From the NCBI RefSeq assembly GCF_042427745.1, contig NZ_JBHMFA010000017.1: a DNA stretch of 64,000 nucleotides; one strand, 5' to 3'. The notes beneath the pieces were generated by a model. That model was not told where the DNA came from and ran no database searches. It saw only the letters and a program-made list of their open reading frames with translations. Position 1 is the first letter of the stretch. The number at the start of each line of letters is the position of its first letter. The DNA is from Algibacter miyuki. GTDB lineage: Bacteria > Bacteroidota > Bacteroidia > Flavobacteriales > Flavobacteriaceae. Both the position numbers and the translations under genes were made by a program. Below, in pieces: positions 9,216 to 19,400 of the stretch.

Positions 9216-9911
9216 ATGACAATAAACTGTGTAGTAGTAGACGATTCAGCCATACAACGCCTCTCGATAGTAAAGCTAGTAGAGAATCATCCTGGCTTAA
9301 ACTTGATTGCAGAGTATAGTAGTGCTTTGGAAACAAAAAATGGTTTAAACACCCACCAAGTCGATTTAATATTTTTAGATATCGAAATGCCTGTCCTTAA
9401 TGGATTTGAACTTTTAGATGTTTTAAACAACAAACCGCAAATTATTTTTGTTACCGGTAAAACCGAATATGCGTTTAAAGCATTTAACTATGATGCTACC
9501 GATTATTTACACAAACCTATCACCAGAGAACGTTTTAACGTTTCTGTAGATAAAGCTTTAGAGCAACACAGATTAACTTTAGACTTTAACGAAGAAGATG
9601 GTGAACACATTTTTGTAAAAAGTAACCTTAAAAAACGTAAAGTCTATATTAAAGATATTAAATGGATTGAAGCTCTTGGAGATTACGTGAAATTAGTAAC
9701 CGAAGAAAATAGCTTAGTCGTTTTATCAACTATGAAATCTTTTGAAGCAGAATTACCAGAAGGTAAGTTTTTAAGAATTCACAAATCATATATTGTAAAT
9801 CTTGATAAAATAGACAGATTCAACAGTAAAAACGTTGAAGTTGGCGCTTATGAAATTCCTTTAAGTAGAAATAAGAAAACACAATTAGTAGACGCTTTAA
9901 ATAATATTTAA
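9216..9911 (+). CDS. LytTR-family response regulator
   Basis: A DNA-binding two-component regulator of 231 residues. The receiver domain (1-~118) starts MTINCVVVDDS, has the phospho-acceptor Asp near residue 55 in FLDIEMP and the conserved Lys near residue 100 in LHKPI. The LytTR DNA-binding domain spans ~125-228 (FVKSNLKKRKVYIKDIKWIE, then FLRIHKSYIVNLDKI). The start was chosen at 9216 because this fits the receiver fold and lies after the promoter. No sensor kinase of the matching LytS/histidine-kinase type is adjacent, so it is an orphan here. Targets are unknown. Confidence 0.93.
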   Translation: MTINCVVVDDSAIQRLSIVKLVENHPGLNLIAEYSSALETKNGLNTHQVDLIFLDIEMPVLNGFELLDVLNNKPQIIFVTGKTEYAFKAFNYDATDYLHKPITRERFNVSVDKALEQHRLTLDFNEEDGEHIFVKSNLKKRKVYIKDIKWIEALGDYVKLVTEENSLVVLSTMKSFEAELPEGKFLRIHKSYIVNLDKIDRFNSKNVEVGAYEIPLSRNKKTQLVDALNNI

Positions 9912-9956
9912 ACACCTATTGATGTTACTGATTTAATTAAAAACCCCGTTCTTAAA

Positions 9957-12407
9957 TTAGTAATTATCAACATTTAAAATTACGCGAACCGATCTAAAAT
10001 CTTTTATATTAAAGAAGCTGTTATTAATTTTAATAATAGCTTCTTTTGTTTTTGCTAACGATTGTTTCTTCGGAATTTTAACTAAAATGTTTTTATGATA
10101 TTGATTACGAATTCTTGCCACAGGCGGAAATTCAGGCCCTAAAATATTATCTTTAAAAACTTGCCTTAATGATTTTGCATACCAATCTGCTGCAATCTCC
10201 ACTCGATTATAATCTTTATGCTTTAATGTGAGCTTTATCTGTTTATAAATTGGTGGATACTTAAAATTATAGCGTTCATCCATTTGCTCTTTATACATGG
10301 CGCTGTAATTATTGGTAGACACCTGCTGCAAAATATTATGATACGGATTATAAGTTTGAATTAAAACCTTTCCACGCTCCTCCGTTCTTCCTGCCCTACC
10401 CGACACCTGCAACATCAGTTGAAAGCTTCGTTCATGCGCTCTAAAATCAGGAAAATTCAACATATTATCAGCATTCATAATACCAACTAACTTCACATTT
10501 CTAAAATCCAAACCTTTCGTTAGCATTTGTGTGCCCACCAAAATTTCAATTTCCTGTTGTTCTAAAGCGGTTATTATTTTTTCATAACCATATTTCCCAC
10601 GTGTGGTATCCAAATCCATACGTCCTACTTTGTTTTCGGGAAACAATAATTTTACCTCAGCCTCTATTTGTTCGGTTCCAAAACCTTTATTATCCAATTC
10701 TGGGCTGCCACAAGCATCACACTTTCTAAGCATAACAATACTATAACCACAATAATGACAACGTAATTGATCGCGGTATTGATGATATGTTAAACTCACA
10801 TCGCAATTCGGGCACTGTGGTGAATTCCCACAGGTACTACATTCTACAATAGGCGAAAACCCTCGGCGGTTTTGAAATAATATTATTTGATGACCATCGG
10901 CCAACGTTTGAGTCATTTCAGCAATAAGGCTATCACTAAAATGACCTTTCATGCGTTTTTTCTTCTGCTTTTCTTTAATATCAACAAGCTCAACTTCTGG
11001 CATTAACACATCATTAAACCGATGCATAAGCTCAACAAAACCATATTTATTTTGTTGCGCATTAAAATAACTTTCTAAACTAGGTGTTGCCGAGCCTAAT
11101 AATACTTTAGCTTGATGTATATGCGCTGAAACCACAGCCGTATCGCGTGCATGATAACGTGGCGCAGGATCAAATTGTTTAAATGACTGCTCATGCTCTT
11201 CATCTACGATAATTAAACCCAAATTATCGAAAGGTAAAAATATCGACGAACGGGCGCCAAGTACAACTTTAGCTTTCGCGGAATTAAGCAAAACTTGGTT
11301 CCAAACCTCAACGCGTTCATGTGCTGAATACTTAGAATGAAATACCGCAACCTGATCTCCAAAATAATTTTGAAGTCGAGTAACCAACTGGGTTGTTAAA
11401 GCTATTTCAGGTAATAAATACAATACTTGCTTACCTAATTTTAAAACATCCTCAATTAACTTAACGTACACTTCGGTTTTCCCGGAAGATGTTACGCCAT
11501 GCAAAAGTGTTACCTGATGATCTTTAAAAGTTGTTTGAATTTCTGCTAATGCTTGTTCTTGATGATTATTTAGTGCTTTTGAATCTTCATTCTCTTCTCC
11601 TGAATATTGTACTCTATCAATTTGAATGTAATATTCTTCAAGTATCTCTTTATCTATTAATGATTTTATAATGGATGATGATGCGCCGCTTTCCGCAGAT
11701 AAATCGGAAACTTTTATAGGCTTCTTGGTTTTCGCTGAAATTGAAAATAAAGTCATTACCACATCTCGCTGTTTCGGAGCACGACTTAAATCGTTTAATA
11801 ATTGATGAAGTTCCTTTTCAGTAGAATAAAAAGAATGCATTTTAACATAGCGCACTAATTTCGGTTTATATTTTTCGTAAACCTCCTCTTCAACAATAAT
11901 AGCTTCCTTTTCTATTAAGCGTTTTATAACTGGTAAGACATTTTTCTTATTCAGAATATTAGAAATGTCTTGAACTTTTAATGACGATTGATGACTCAAC
12001 GCTTCAAAAACCAAAAATTCATCATCTTTCAAAATCGATTCATCTATGGTTTTACTCATGTTTTTAGAAACCATCGTTTCGCTTTCTAAAATAAAAGCGT
12101 TTGGCAACGAGGCGCGCATGACATCACCTAAAGTACATAAGTAATAACTCGAAATCCAATCCCAAAGTTTTAATTGCTTTTGATTGACTACAGGCGTTTC
12201 GTCTAAAATTTGCTGAATATCTTTAGCATCGTAAGCCGTTGGCGCATCGTTATGCACCCGATAAACAATACCGGTGTAAATTTTAGATTTCCCAAAAGGA
12301 ACCGCGACACGCATGCCTGGCTTGATAAAATCAAACTCGGATGCCGTAATACTATAAGTAAATAGTTTTTGAAGCGGAATGGGAATTATAACGTCTATGT
12401 AGTGCAA
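9957..12407 (-). CDS. priA: Primosomal protein N' (replication restart helicase)
   Basis: A superfamily 2 DNA helicase that reloads the replisome at stalled forks. The 816 residues show the N-terminal DNA-binding domain (~1-110), Walker A GVTSSGKT near 304-311, Walker B DEEH near 402-405, the GSATPS motif near 439, a zinc-binding insert with paired CxxC units at ~523-567, and the late helicase motif QVSGRAGR near 668. The reading frame begins at a TTG at 12407, since an in-frame stop lies five codons upstream and no ATG occurs between. The IDVIIPIPLQKLFTY N-terminus is as expected for the family, so TTG is probably the true start. Confidence 0.95.
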   Translation of the reverse strand: MHYIDVIIPIPLQKLFTYSITASEFDFIKPGMRVAVPFGKSKIYTGIVYRVHNDAPTAYDAKDIQQILDETPVVNQKQLKLWDWISSYYLCTLGDVMRASLPNAFILESETMVSKNMSKTIDESILKDDEFLVFEALSHQSSLKVQDISNILNKKNVLPVIKRLIEKEAIIVEEEVYEKYKPKLVRYVKMHSFYSTEKELHQLLNDLSRAPKQRDVVMTLFSISAKTKKPIKVSDLSAESGASSSIIKSLIDKEILEEYYIQIDRVQYSGEENEDSKALNNHQEQALAEIQTTFKDHQVTLLHGVTSSGKTEVYVKLIEDVLKLGKQVLYLLPEIALTTQLVTRLQNYFGDQVAVFHSKYSAHERVEVWNQVLLNSAKAKVVLGARSSIFLPFDNLGLIIVDEEHEQSFKQFDPAPRYHARDTAVVSAHIHQAKVLLGSATPSLESYFNAQQNKYGFVELMHRFNDVLMPEVELVDIKEKQKKKRMKGHFSDSLIAEMTQTLADGHQIILFQNRRGFSPIVECSTCGNSPQCPNCDVSLTYHQYRDQLRCHYCGYSIVMLRKCDACGSPELDNKGFGTEQIEAEVKLLFPENKVGRMDLDTTRGKYGYEKIITALEQQEIEILVGTQMLTKGLDFRNVKLVGIMNADNMLNFPDFRAHERSFQLMLQVSGRAGRTEERGKVLIQTYNPYHNILQQVSTNNYSAMYKEQMDERYNFKYPPIYKQIKLTLKHKDYNRVEIAADWYAKSLRQVFKDNILGPEFPPVARIRNQYHKNILVKIPKKQSLAKTKEAIIKINNSFFNIKDFRSVRVILNVDNY

Positions 12408-12471
12408 ACTAGGTATTGATTATGAGTTACTAGTTGATGGTTAATCGTTTTTGCTAACTGAATACGCTATA

Positions 12472-12894
12472 CTAACTATGGCGGATCCAGTATTGCGTAA
12501 GATATAGAAAGGCTATATAACCTCGAACTTGAAGCTCACCAGTTTCTTCATTTAACACAATTCTACACTTGTATTCTTTACCGTTTTCAGCATCGAAAAT
12601 AGTTCCGTTTTTATACTGATCGCCATGTTTTTCAAGGTCGTTAATAATAACCATCCCTAAAATAGGTTTATCTTTTTTATCGCCTTCACAATCTTCACAC
12701 AAGGTGTTTTTATCAAATGGCTCTAGTATTTCTATAACTTTCCCATACACTTTACCATTTTCTTCGTAAATATCTATAATGCATTTGTTTGAGCCCGTTT
12801 CATCATCAACTGTTTTCCATTTCCCCAAAATATCTTGAGATTGAACAGATATAGACAGCATGCAAATTGTAATTAACCAAATGTATTTTTTCAT
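12472..12894 (-). CDS. DUF2147-family exported protein
   Basis: A 140-residue secreted or periplasmic protein with a signal peptide (residues ~1-19, MKKYIWLITICMLSISVQS). The mature part has the DUF2147 pattern: ILGKWKTVDDETG at the N-terminus, a VYGKVIEI strand, a CEDCEGD pair of cysteines, and RGYIAFLYLTQYWIR at the end. The fold is a small lipocalin-like or beta-barrel domain and the function is unknown in the family. It starts 2 bp after the BrkB-like gene ends, so the two are probably cotranscribed. Confidence 0.85.
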   Translation of the reverse strand: MKKYIWLITICMLSISVQSQDILGKWKTVDDETGSNKCIIDIYEENGKVYGKVIEILEPFDKNTLCEDCEGDKKDKPILGMVIINDLEKHGDQYKNGTIFDAENGKEYKCRIVLNEETGELQVRGYIAFLYLTQYWIRHS

Positions 12895-12896
12895 AA

Positions 12897-13838
12897 CTAA
12901 AAGCTTTTTCTAAGTTTATTTAATGAGGCATTTAACTCGTAACCTAACAACAAAATATTGGAGTTAAGCCAGAGGTAGAATAATAAAATCAACAAAGCCC
13001 CAATGGAGCCGTATAATTTGTTGTATTGTCCGAAATTTTCAATATAAATTCCGAATAAATATGATGTTAAAATAATAAGTAAAGTTGTAAAAATAGCACC
13101 TACAGAGAAGAAACTAGAATATTTACCTTCTTTTGTTCCAAAATAATATAATGTGGCAGTTGCCAAATACACCATAAGCACAAAAAAGAGATATTTAACA
13201 ACATCGGTCCAAAACACACCTTGACTTGCCACTTGGTATCCTCGATGTTCTAAAGCATCAAACAAACCTTGCACAACATACAGTTGAAAATATCCTAAAA
13301 CAGCAATAGTAATAATAAGTAAAAACGCCAAAATTAAGGCGATACTCAAGGCATATAAATATTGCTTAAATACATTACGCGAAAGCTGTTCGTGATAGGA
13401 GTTTTCGAAGCCTGAAAACACCGCATTTACGCCGTTTGCCATTAAACCTATAGAAAGTACAAACACTGAAGACAGCAATCCACCACGTTGAGACTGGTCG
13501 ATGTTTTCGAAAATGTTTTCAAAGAAAAAATCGGAGGTACTTGGTGGTAAAAACGATTCTAGAAACACTAAAAACTCTATTTTAAAATCATCAATAGGGA
13601 CATATGGTATAATGATTAAGACAAATAATAAAAACGGAAAAATAGCCATAAAAAAGCTAAAGGCAATAGCACTTGCCCGTGAGGTCAACGCGCCTCGTGC
13701 AATACCTATAATGTAAAGCTCTAATAAATCGTAAGATGAGAGCCCTTCTAAGCCCGGTAATTTTATTTGTTTAAAAAAACGCACCAAGACATTAATGACA
13801 GGAATTTTATTGAGTTTGTCTTCTATGGGTTTTGTCAT
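12897..13838 (-). CDS. YihY/BrkB-family inner membrane protein
   Basis: A 313-residue integral membrane protein with about six hydrophobic segments (near residues 60-85, 130-150, 160-185, 210-235, 240-265 and 275-300 by inspection). The family signature SRASAIAFSFFMAIFPFLLF is present, as is a C-terminal LYGSIGALLILLFYLWL. Members were once misnamed ribonuclease BN. The true role, perhaps in envelope transport, is not established. It is transcribed leftward ahead of the DUF2147 gene. Confidence 0.9.
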   Translation of the reverse strand: MTKPIEDKLNKIPVINVLVRFFKQIKLPGLEGLSSYDLLELYIIGIARGALTSRASAIAFSFFMAIFPFLLFVLIIIPYVPIDDFKIEFLVFLESFLPPSTSDFFFENIFENIDQSQRGGLLSSVFVLSIGLMANGVNAVFSGFENSYHEQLSRNVFKQYLYALSIALILAFLLIITIAVLGYFQLYVVQGLFDALEHRGYQVASQGVFWTDVVKYLFFVLMVYLATATLYYFGTKEGKYSSFFSVGAIFTTLLIILTSYLFGIYIENFGQYNKLYGSIGALLILLFYLWLNSNILLLGYELNASLNKLRKSF

Positions 13839-13896
13839 TAATTAAAAATTTGTATCTCATACAAAGTTAACAAAGTATTTACCGAAAGCAAGACAT

Positions 13897-13930
13897 AAAA
13901 AAAGAGTGTTTTAAATAAAAACACTCTTTT
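13897..13930 (-). terminator. Intrinsic terminator of nadC
   Basis: AAAAGAGTGTTTT and AAAACACTCTTTT form a 13-bp AT-rich stem around a short loop 24 bp after the nadC stop, with a T-tract on the minus strand. Confidence 0.85.
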
Positions 13931-13953
13931 TAATATTTTATAAAAATAAAAAT

Positions 13954-14814
13954 TTACTTCATTGCTTTTAAGCTCAAATCCATATTGTGTACAGAGTGTG
14001 TTAATGCGCCACAAGAAATAAAATTAACGCCACATTCGGCATAATGACGAATTGTGGTTTCGTTAATGTTTCCAGAAGATTCTGTTAAACATTTATTTCC
14101 TATTAATTTTACGGCTTTTCGAGTATCTTCATAATCGAAATTATCGATAAGTATGCGGTAAATACCATCACTTTGTAGAATCTCTTCAATTTCGCTTAAG
14201 TCTCTAGCTTCAACCATAATTTTTAAATCTTTTCCGGTTTCTTCTAAATAATCTTTAGCCATTGTAATAGCTTTTGTAATACCTCCTGCAAAATCAATAT
14301 GATTATCTTTTAGCATAATCATATCATAAAGGGCAAATCTATGATTTTCGCCTCCTCCAATTTTAACCGCCCATTTTTCTAATACACGAATACCTGGTGT
14401 GGTTTTTCTAGTATCTAAAATTTTGGTTTTTGTACCTTCAACTAAATCTACAAACATTCTAGTTTTAGTTGCAATAGCACTCATACGTTGCATAGCATTT
14501 AATACCGTACGTTCCGCTTTTAAGATAGACTGTGACGAACCTTCGACATACATAACAATATCGCCGTAGGTTACCTCTGTGCCATCTTCAATAAGAACAT
14601 CTAATTTTAAATTCTTATCAACGTAAGCAAATACTTTTTTAGCAAAATTTACGCCACCAATAATACCTTTATCTTTTACTAAAAGTTTGGCTTTACCTCT
14701 TGCATTTTCAGGGATACAGGCTAGAGAGCTATGATCACCATCTCCAACATCTTCTCGGATTGCGTTGGAAATAATCATCTTTAATTCTGTATCAAATTGC
14801 TCCTGTGTTATCAT
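13954..14814 (-). CDS. nadC: Carboxylating nicotinate-nucleotide diphosphorylase
   Basis: The quinolinate phosphoribosyltransferase of de novo NAD synthesis: quinolinate plus PRPP gives nicotinate mononucleotide, CO2 and diphosphate. At 286 residues it has the family length. Diagnostic motifs are ILDTRKTTPGIR near 140-151, KIGGGENHRFALYDMIMLKDNH near 157-178 (substrate-binding His/Lys), and the C-terminal SCGALTHS. It has its own promoter and terminator, and nadA/nadB are not in the window. Confidence 0.97.
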   Translation of the reverse strand: MITQEQFDTELKMIISNAIREDVGDGDHSSLACIPENARGKAKLLVKDKGIIGGVNFAKKVFAYVDKNLKLDVLIEDGTEVTYGDIVMYVEGSSQSILKAERTVLNAMQRMSAIATKTRMFVDLVEGTKTKILDTRKTTPGIRVLEKWAVKIGGGENHRFALYDMIMLKDNHIDFAGGITKAITMAKDYLEETGKDLKIMVEARDLSEIEEILQSDGIYRILIDNFDYEDTRKAVKLIGNKCLTESSGNINETTIRHYAECGVNFISCGALTHSVHNMDLSLKAMK

Positions 14815-14833
14815 ATTAGTCTTTTGGTTTTCA

Positions 14834-14841
14834 CAAAAGTA
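14834..14841 (-). promoter_or_regulatory. Candidate -7 box for nadC
   Basis: Minus-strand TACTTTTG matches TAnnTTTG and lies 20 nt before the nadC ATG. No clear -33 element is present at the right distance. Confidence 0.45.
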
Positions 14842-14928
14842 ACAAAATGATGGACAAAAATAAATTTTACATTTACGAAATTTTAGTTTTTTTCTTATTT
14901 AAATACATTATTCATAAATTGTAAATAG

Positions 14929-14936
14929 TAATTTTG
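14929..14936 (+). promoter_or_regulatory. Candidate -7 box for rlmH
   Basis: TAATTTTG matches TAnnTTTG, with only 5 nt between the box and the rlmH ATG at 14942. Transcription from it would give a leaderless mRNA. Confidence 0.45.
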
Positions 14937-14941
14937 CTTTT

Positions 14942-15415
14942 ATGACTATCAAACTTATTGCCATAGGAAAAACGGATAACAAGCAACTTTTGCAGTTAAT
15001 GGATGATTACCAAAAACGCTTAGGGTTCTATATTAAGTTTTCGTTAGAAATTATTCCTGACATTAAAAATGCTAAAAATTTAAGCGAAGATTTACAGAAA
15101 CAGAAAGAAGGTGAGCTTATTATAAAAAAGCTTTCTAACACCGATGTTTTAATTTTATTAGATGAAAACGGGAAGCAATTTACTTCGGTTGGCTTTTCTG
15201 GGTATTTACAAAAACACATGAACTCTGGTATTAAGCAGCTTGTGTTTGTTATTGGTGGGCCTTATGGTTTTTCTGATGCTATTTACCAAAAAGCGAATGG
15301 AAAAATATCTTTATCTAAAATGACATTCTCGCATCAAATGATTCGTTTATTCTTTATTGAACAGCTTTATCGTGGATTTACCATTTTAAGGAACGAACCT
15401 TACCATCATAGGTAG
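14942..15415 (+). CDS. rlmH: 23S rRNA (pseudouridine(1915)-N(3))-methyltransferase
   Basis: A SPOUT-class methyltransferase that uses S-adenosylmethionine to methylate pseudouridine 1915 of 23S rRNA. The 157 residues match the family. It has the LIAIGKT start, LILLDENGKQFTS, FVIGGPYGFSD (knot and SAM pocket) and the conserved LFFIEQLYRGFTILRNEPYHH C-terminal helix, of which the terminal His residues are characteristic. It is transcribed alone, divergent from nadC. Confidence 0.97.
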   Translation: MTIKLIAIGKTDNKQLLQLMDDYQKRLGFYIKFSLEIIPDIKNAKNLSEDLQKQKEGELIIKKLSNTDVLILLDENGKQFTSVGFSGYLQKHMNSGIKQLVFVIGGPYGFSDAIYQKANGKISLSKMTFSHQMIRLFFIEQLYRGFTILRNEPYHHR

Positions 15416-15555
15416 TATTTACTCTAAAGCGAATCGTTTCTTTTTGTTCGCTATAATTAATACTTATTCTTGCGAAAGAAATAGCCTTATTTTTTTTTCT
15501 AATTTCTATCGTTTAGTTTCTTTCTCTATTTTCTCGTTTCCCACATTAGGAAACA

Positions 15556-15592
15556 AAAAAAGATGATTAAAACTTAATTCAACCATCTTTTT
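15556..15592. terminator. Possible bidirectional terminator
   Basis: AAAAAGATG and CATCTTTTT flank an interior ATTAA/TTAAT pairing between rlmH and the convergent HPF-like gene, with A/T tracts on both sides. The stem is interrupted and AT-rich. Confidence 0.45.
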
Positions 15593-15614
15593 AAATTTCT
15601 ATTATTTAATTTTT

Positions 15615-15914
15615 TTAATGTGTTTTATATACTTCTTTTCTTTTTTTAAGTTGACGCTCTAAATCGTTAATGGTCTCGCGAACGGACACTTCGTAATTGG
15701 CTTCGTTTGAGGTAGCAAAAATTCTAGGTCCTGGTAAACTCAACTCAATATTACAAATTTTACCTGTTTTATAATCTTTATCATCATGCTTAAAATGTAC
15801 GGTAGCACTTATTAAAAACTCATATCTATTAAATAGTTTCTCTAATTTTTCTTTTGTGAAGCCTGATAATGTTTCACTAACATCTACGCCTACGTATTCA
15901 AAATTTATCTTCAT
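15615..15914 (-). CDS. HPF/RaiA-family ribosome-associated protein
   Basis: A 99-residue protein of the ribosome hibernation factor family, which binds in the 30S decoding region and lowers translation in starved cells. The beta-alpha-beta pattern fits: MKINFEYVGVDVSETLSGFTKEKLEKLF, ISATVHFKHDD, CNIELSLPGPRIFATSNE and the final basic helix LERQLKKRKEVYK. It is the short form without the C-terminal dimerisation domain. The name hpf is plausible, but HPF and YfiA/RaiA cannot be separated by eye. Confidence 0.88.
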   Translation of the reverse strand: MKINFEYVGVDVSETLSGFTKEKLEKLFNRYEFLISATVHFKHDDKDYKTGKICNIELSLPGPRIFATSNEANYEVSVRETINDLERQLKKRKEVYKTH

Positions 15915-16013
15915 AATATGCTCTTTTTATTATTTATTTTCAGTTTAGAAATATTCTTAATCTATTATCTAAATTTAAAAAATAATTCAGAGAAAATGCC
16001 ATAAATTGATAAC

Positions 16014-16430
16014 TTATTTTAAATGTTCACCAAGCATATTTTCCATAATTTTCTTTAATTCGCTTGGTGCTATAGGCTTAACTACATAATCGGATACATC
16101 GTTTAACTTTTCAACTTTTTCAATATCTACAGGGTCTACAGATGAAGACACCATATATATTATTGTTTTTTTAGCTAACGTACTTTTAATTTCACTATAA
16201 GCTTCCATAAATTGAAACCCATCCATAACAGGCATATTGATATCTAGAAAAATAACATCGGGTAACTTCTTTTTTTCGTTATGATGATTCATTATAAATT
16301 CCATAGCTTCTTCACCATCATAAAAACTTATTATCTTTTTCTTAAACTTAAGAAGCTCAAGAGTTTTAACTACCGTAAATTGATAGATATCATCATCATC
16401 AATAATACATATATTTACTGGGGCAACCAT
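16014..16430 (-). CDS. Single-domain response regulator
   Basis: A stand-alone receiver domain of 138 residues with no output domain. It has the acidic pocket IIDDDD near 9-14, the phospho-acceptor Asp near 63 in FLDINMP, and the conserved Lys near 118 in VVKPI. It starts 3 bp after the giant PAS kinase gene on the same strand, so it is very likely that kinase's direct phosphorylation partner. Single-domain regulators of this kind act through protein contacts or phosphorelays, and no phosphotransfer protein is nearby. Confidence 0.93.
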   Translation of the reverse strand: MVAPVNICIIDDDDIYQFTVVKTLELLKFKKKIISFYDGEEAMEFIMNHHNEKKKLPDVIFLDINMPVMDGFQFMEAYSEIKSTLAKKTIIYMVSSSVDPVDIEKVEKLNDVSDYVVKPIAPSELKKIMENMLGEHLK

Positions 16431-16433
16431 AAA

Positions 16434-19400
16434 TTACATTTTATTAAAATTAATACTAAAAACCGAACCTTTATCAACTTCACTAGTCGCACTTACCACT
16501 CCTCCTAAAGCTTCTACTTGGGCTTTAACCATAAACAAACCAACACCTTTAGCTTCTGGATGTCTATGAAAAACCTTATTTAAACCAAATAACTTATGTC
16601 CATGTCTTTCTAAATCGATTCCCAAACCATTATCCTTAAACTGCAATATTACATTTCCATCTATAATTTCGGATTGAATAGATATTTCAGGGGTACGATA
16701 TGGCGATCTATACTTTATAGAATTCCCAACTAAGTTAAGAAAAATACTTTCTATATAAATTCTATTATATCGTATTTTATTTACTTTTGAGAAATCATTA
16801 CTAAAAATAACATTATTTTTAATAATTTCTCCCGAAAGAATCTCTTTTGTTTTATTTAAAACTTCCTCAAAAGCTATATCTTCAAGCTCTATTGGGGTAT
16901 TGTTTTTAATTCGAACAGCATCAACTAAAGTGTTTAACGTTAGCGTCAAGTGATTTATAACTTTTTCGAACTTAGCAAATAACAATGTTTTTTCTTCTGT
17001 GCTTTCTGAGGCATTATAAAAACCTAGCAATGAATTAAGGTTACTCACCGGGGCTCGTAAATTATGAGACGTTATATGAGTGAAATCGGCTAACTGTTTG
17101 TTATTAAAAGTTAATTTTTGCGCTAAATTCTCTAAATTATTTTTAGCTTCAATTATTTTATCTTGCTCTTCTTTTTTCTCTGTGATATCTTGACAAGTAC
17201 CCACCAACTCTAAAATTTCTCCCGAATCATTTGTATTTACTACTCCTAAAAGATGAATAAATTTCACTTTCCCGTCTGACGCGATAATGCGATGCTCGAA
17301 ATTGTTATAAAATTTCTTTTCTTCAATTGATTTTCGAACATAAAAGGTTACCGCCTCTTTATCTGCTGGATGCACAAAACTAAAATAAGTTTCATAACTT
17401 AAATCGGTCTTATTTTCATCTAAACCAAAAATTCCATATAAATTAGACGACCACTTTAGTTCATCATTGACAATATCCCATTGCCAATTTCCCATCACAT
17501 TTATTTTTTCTGCAAAAGTAAGCAATTGGTTTTTTCTTACAAGTTCTGCCTGTGCTAATTTTTGAGCCGAAATATCGCGTATAGCTGCAGAAACCAAAAC
17601 GCCTTCCTCGGTTTCTAATGGGCTTAAATTTATTTGAACAGGAAACTCTTCTCCTTTCTTGTTCATAGCTTTTAATTCCTCATCACCAGACGACTCGGTT
17701 CCCATTAAATCTCCTAATACGGTATTGACTTTAGACTCACATCCTGTTAAAAACCGTTTTGGTAAAAGTAAATCGACAGACTTATTAAATAACTCTTCAA
17801 TTTTATAACCAAACATTTTTTCTGCTTGCTTATTTATCATTTGAATTTTAGAGTTTTCATCTGTAATCACCATAGCATCTGGTGCTGATTCCAATAAACC
17901 TCTAAACTTATTTTCGGCCATTTTTTGCTCAGTAATATCTTGACAGGTTCCAATCATCTCAATAACACTTCCCGAGTCATTAGTACCCACTTCCCCTAAA
18001 AGCTGTACCGTTTTTACTTTTCCGTTTGTTAAAATTCGATGTGAAAAATTTGTAAATCCTCCTCCTTTGGCTGCATTATCAAAATACTCACTTACTAAAT
18101 CTTTATCTTCTGGATGAACAAAGCTGAAATATGTATTAAAGCGCAAATCGACTTCTTCTTTCTCAAGCTCGAAAATATTGTAGAGGTTACTAGACCATTC
18201 TACCCTATCCTCAAGAATATTCCAAATCCAATGCCCCATAAGGGTGATTTCTTCGGCAAAGTTAAGCAGTTGATTTTTACGCAAAAGCTCATTTTTAGCT
18301 AATTTTTGCTCCGTAATATCTCGTATTGCTGCAGAGACTAAAACGCCTTGTTCGGTTTCTAATGGGCTTAAACTAATTTGTATTGGTATTTCTTTTCCGG
18401 CTTTATTAATACCGTACAACTCTTTCCCGTCACCAATAGATCTTACTCGAGGTGTGTTAAAAAATCCAACACGATGCGTCTCATGCGTACCTAAAAACCT
18501 TTTAGGTATAAGTATTTCTACCGATTCGCCTATTAATTCATCAATATGATAGCCAAATAATTTTTCTGCTTGTTTGTTTATAAGTTGTATTTTGCCTTGC
18601 TCATTGGTTATTACCATAGCATCTGGAGCAGACTCCAATAAGCCTCTAAACTTATTTTCTTCCATTTTCTGTTCGGTAACATCTTGACAGGTTCCTATCA
18701 TTTCAAGAACTTCGCCTTGATCATCAAGAATGACCTCTCCCATAAAATGAACTGTTTTTATAGTTCCATTACCAGTAATAATACGATGAATAAAATTTTC
18801 TGGGAATTTTTTTTCGATAAAAGCATCTTCAACATAACGAGTTATAAAGGCTTTATCATCGGGATGCACATAACTAAAAAATGTATCGTACTTTAAGTTC
18901 ACCTCTTTTACATCATGTTCAAAAATGCCATACAAATTAGCTGACCAGGTTAGTGTATCTGTAACTACTTCCCATTGCCAATTTCCCATCTTGGTTATTC
19001 TTTCGGCAAAACTTAAAAAATGATTTTTGCGCAACAGTTCAGCTTCTTTCATTTTCTGTTCGGTAATGTCTTGACAAGCACCTATAATTTCAATAACTTC
19101 TCCTACTTCATTTGTAATTACCTTTCCTAAAAGCTGAACTATTTTCACATTTCCTTTGGCTGTAATAATACGATGTAAAAAATTATTTTCAAAAGCTTTT
19201 TCTTCTACTGAACCTTTTACATGAAGTGCTACTTTTTCTTTATCATCGGGATGAACAAAATTAAAAAATTCATCAAACCCCATAGTAGAGTCACTACTAT
19301 CTATCTCATAAATCTCGCACATTCCTGCCGATATTTTCCCTGTATTATTAATAATGTCCCATTGCCAGCTCCCCATCATTGTGATTTTCTCGGCAAATGT

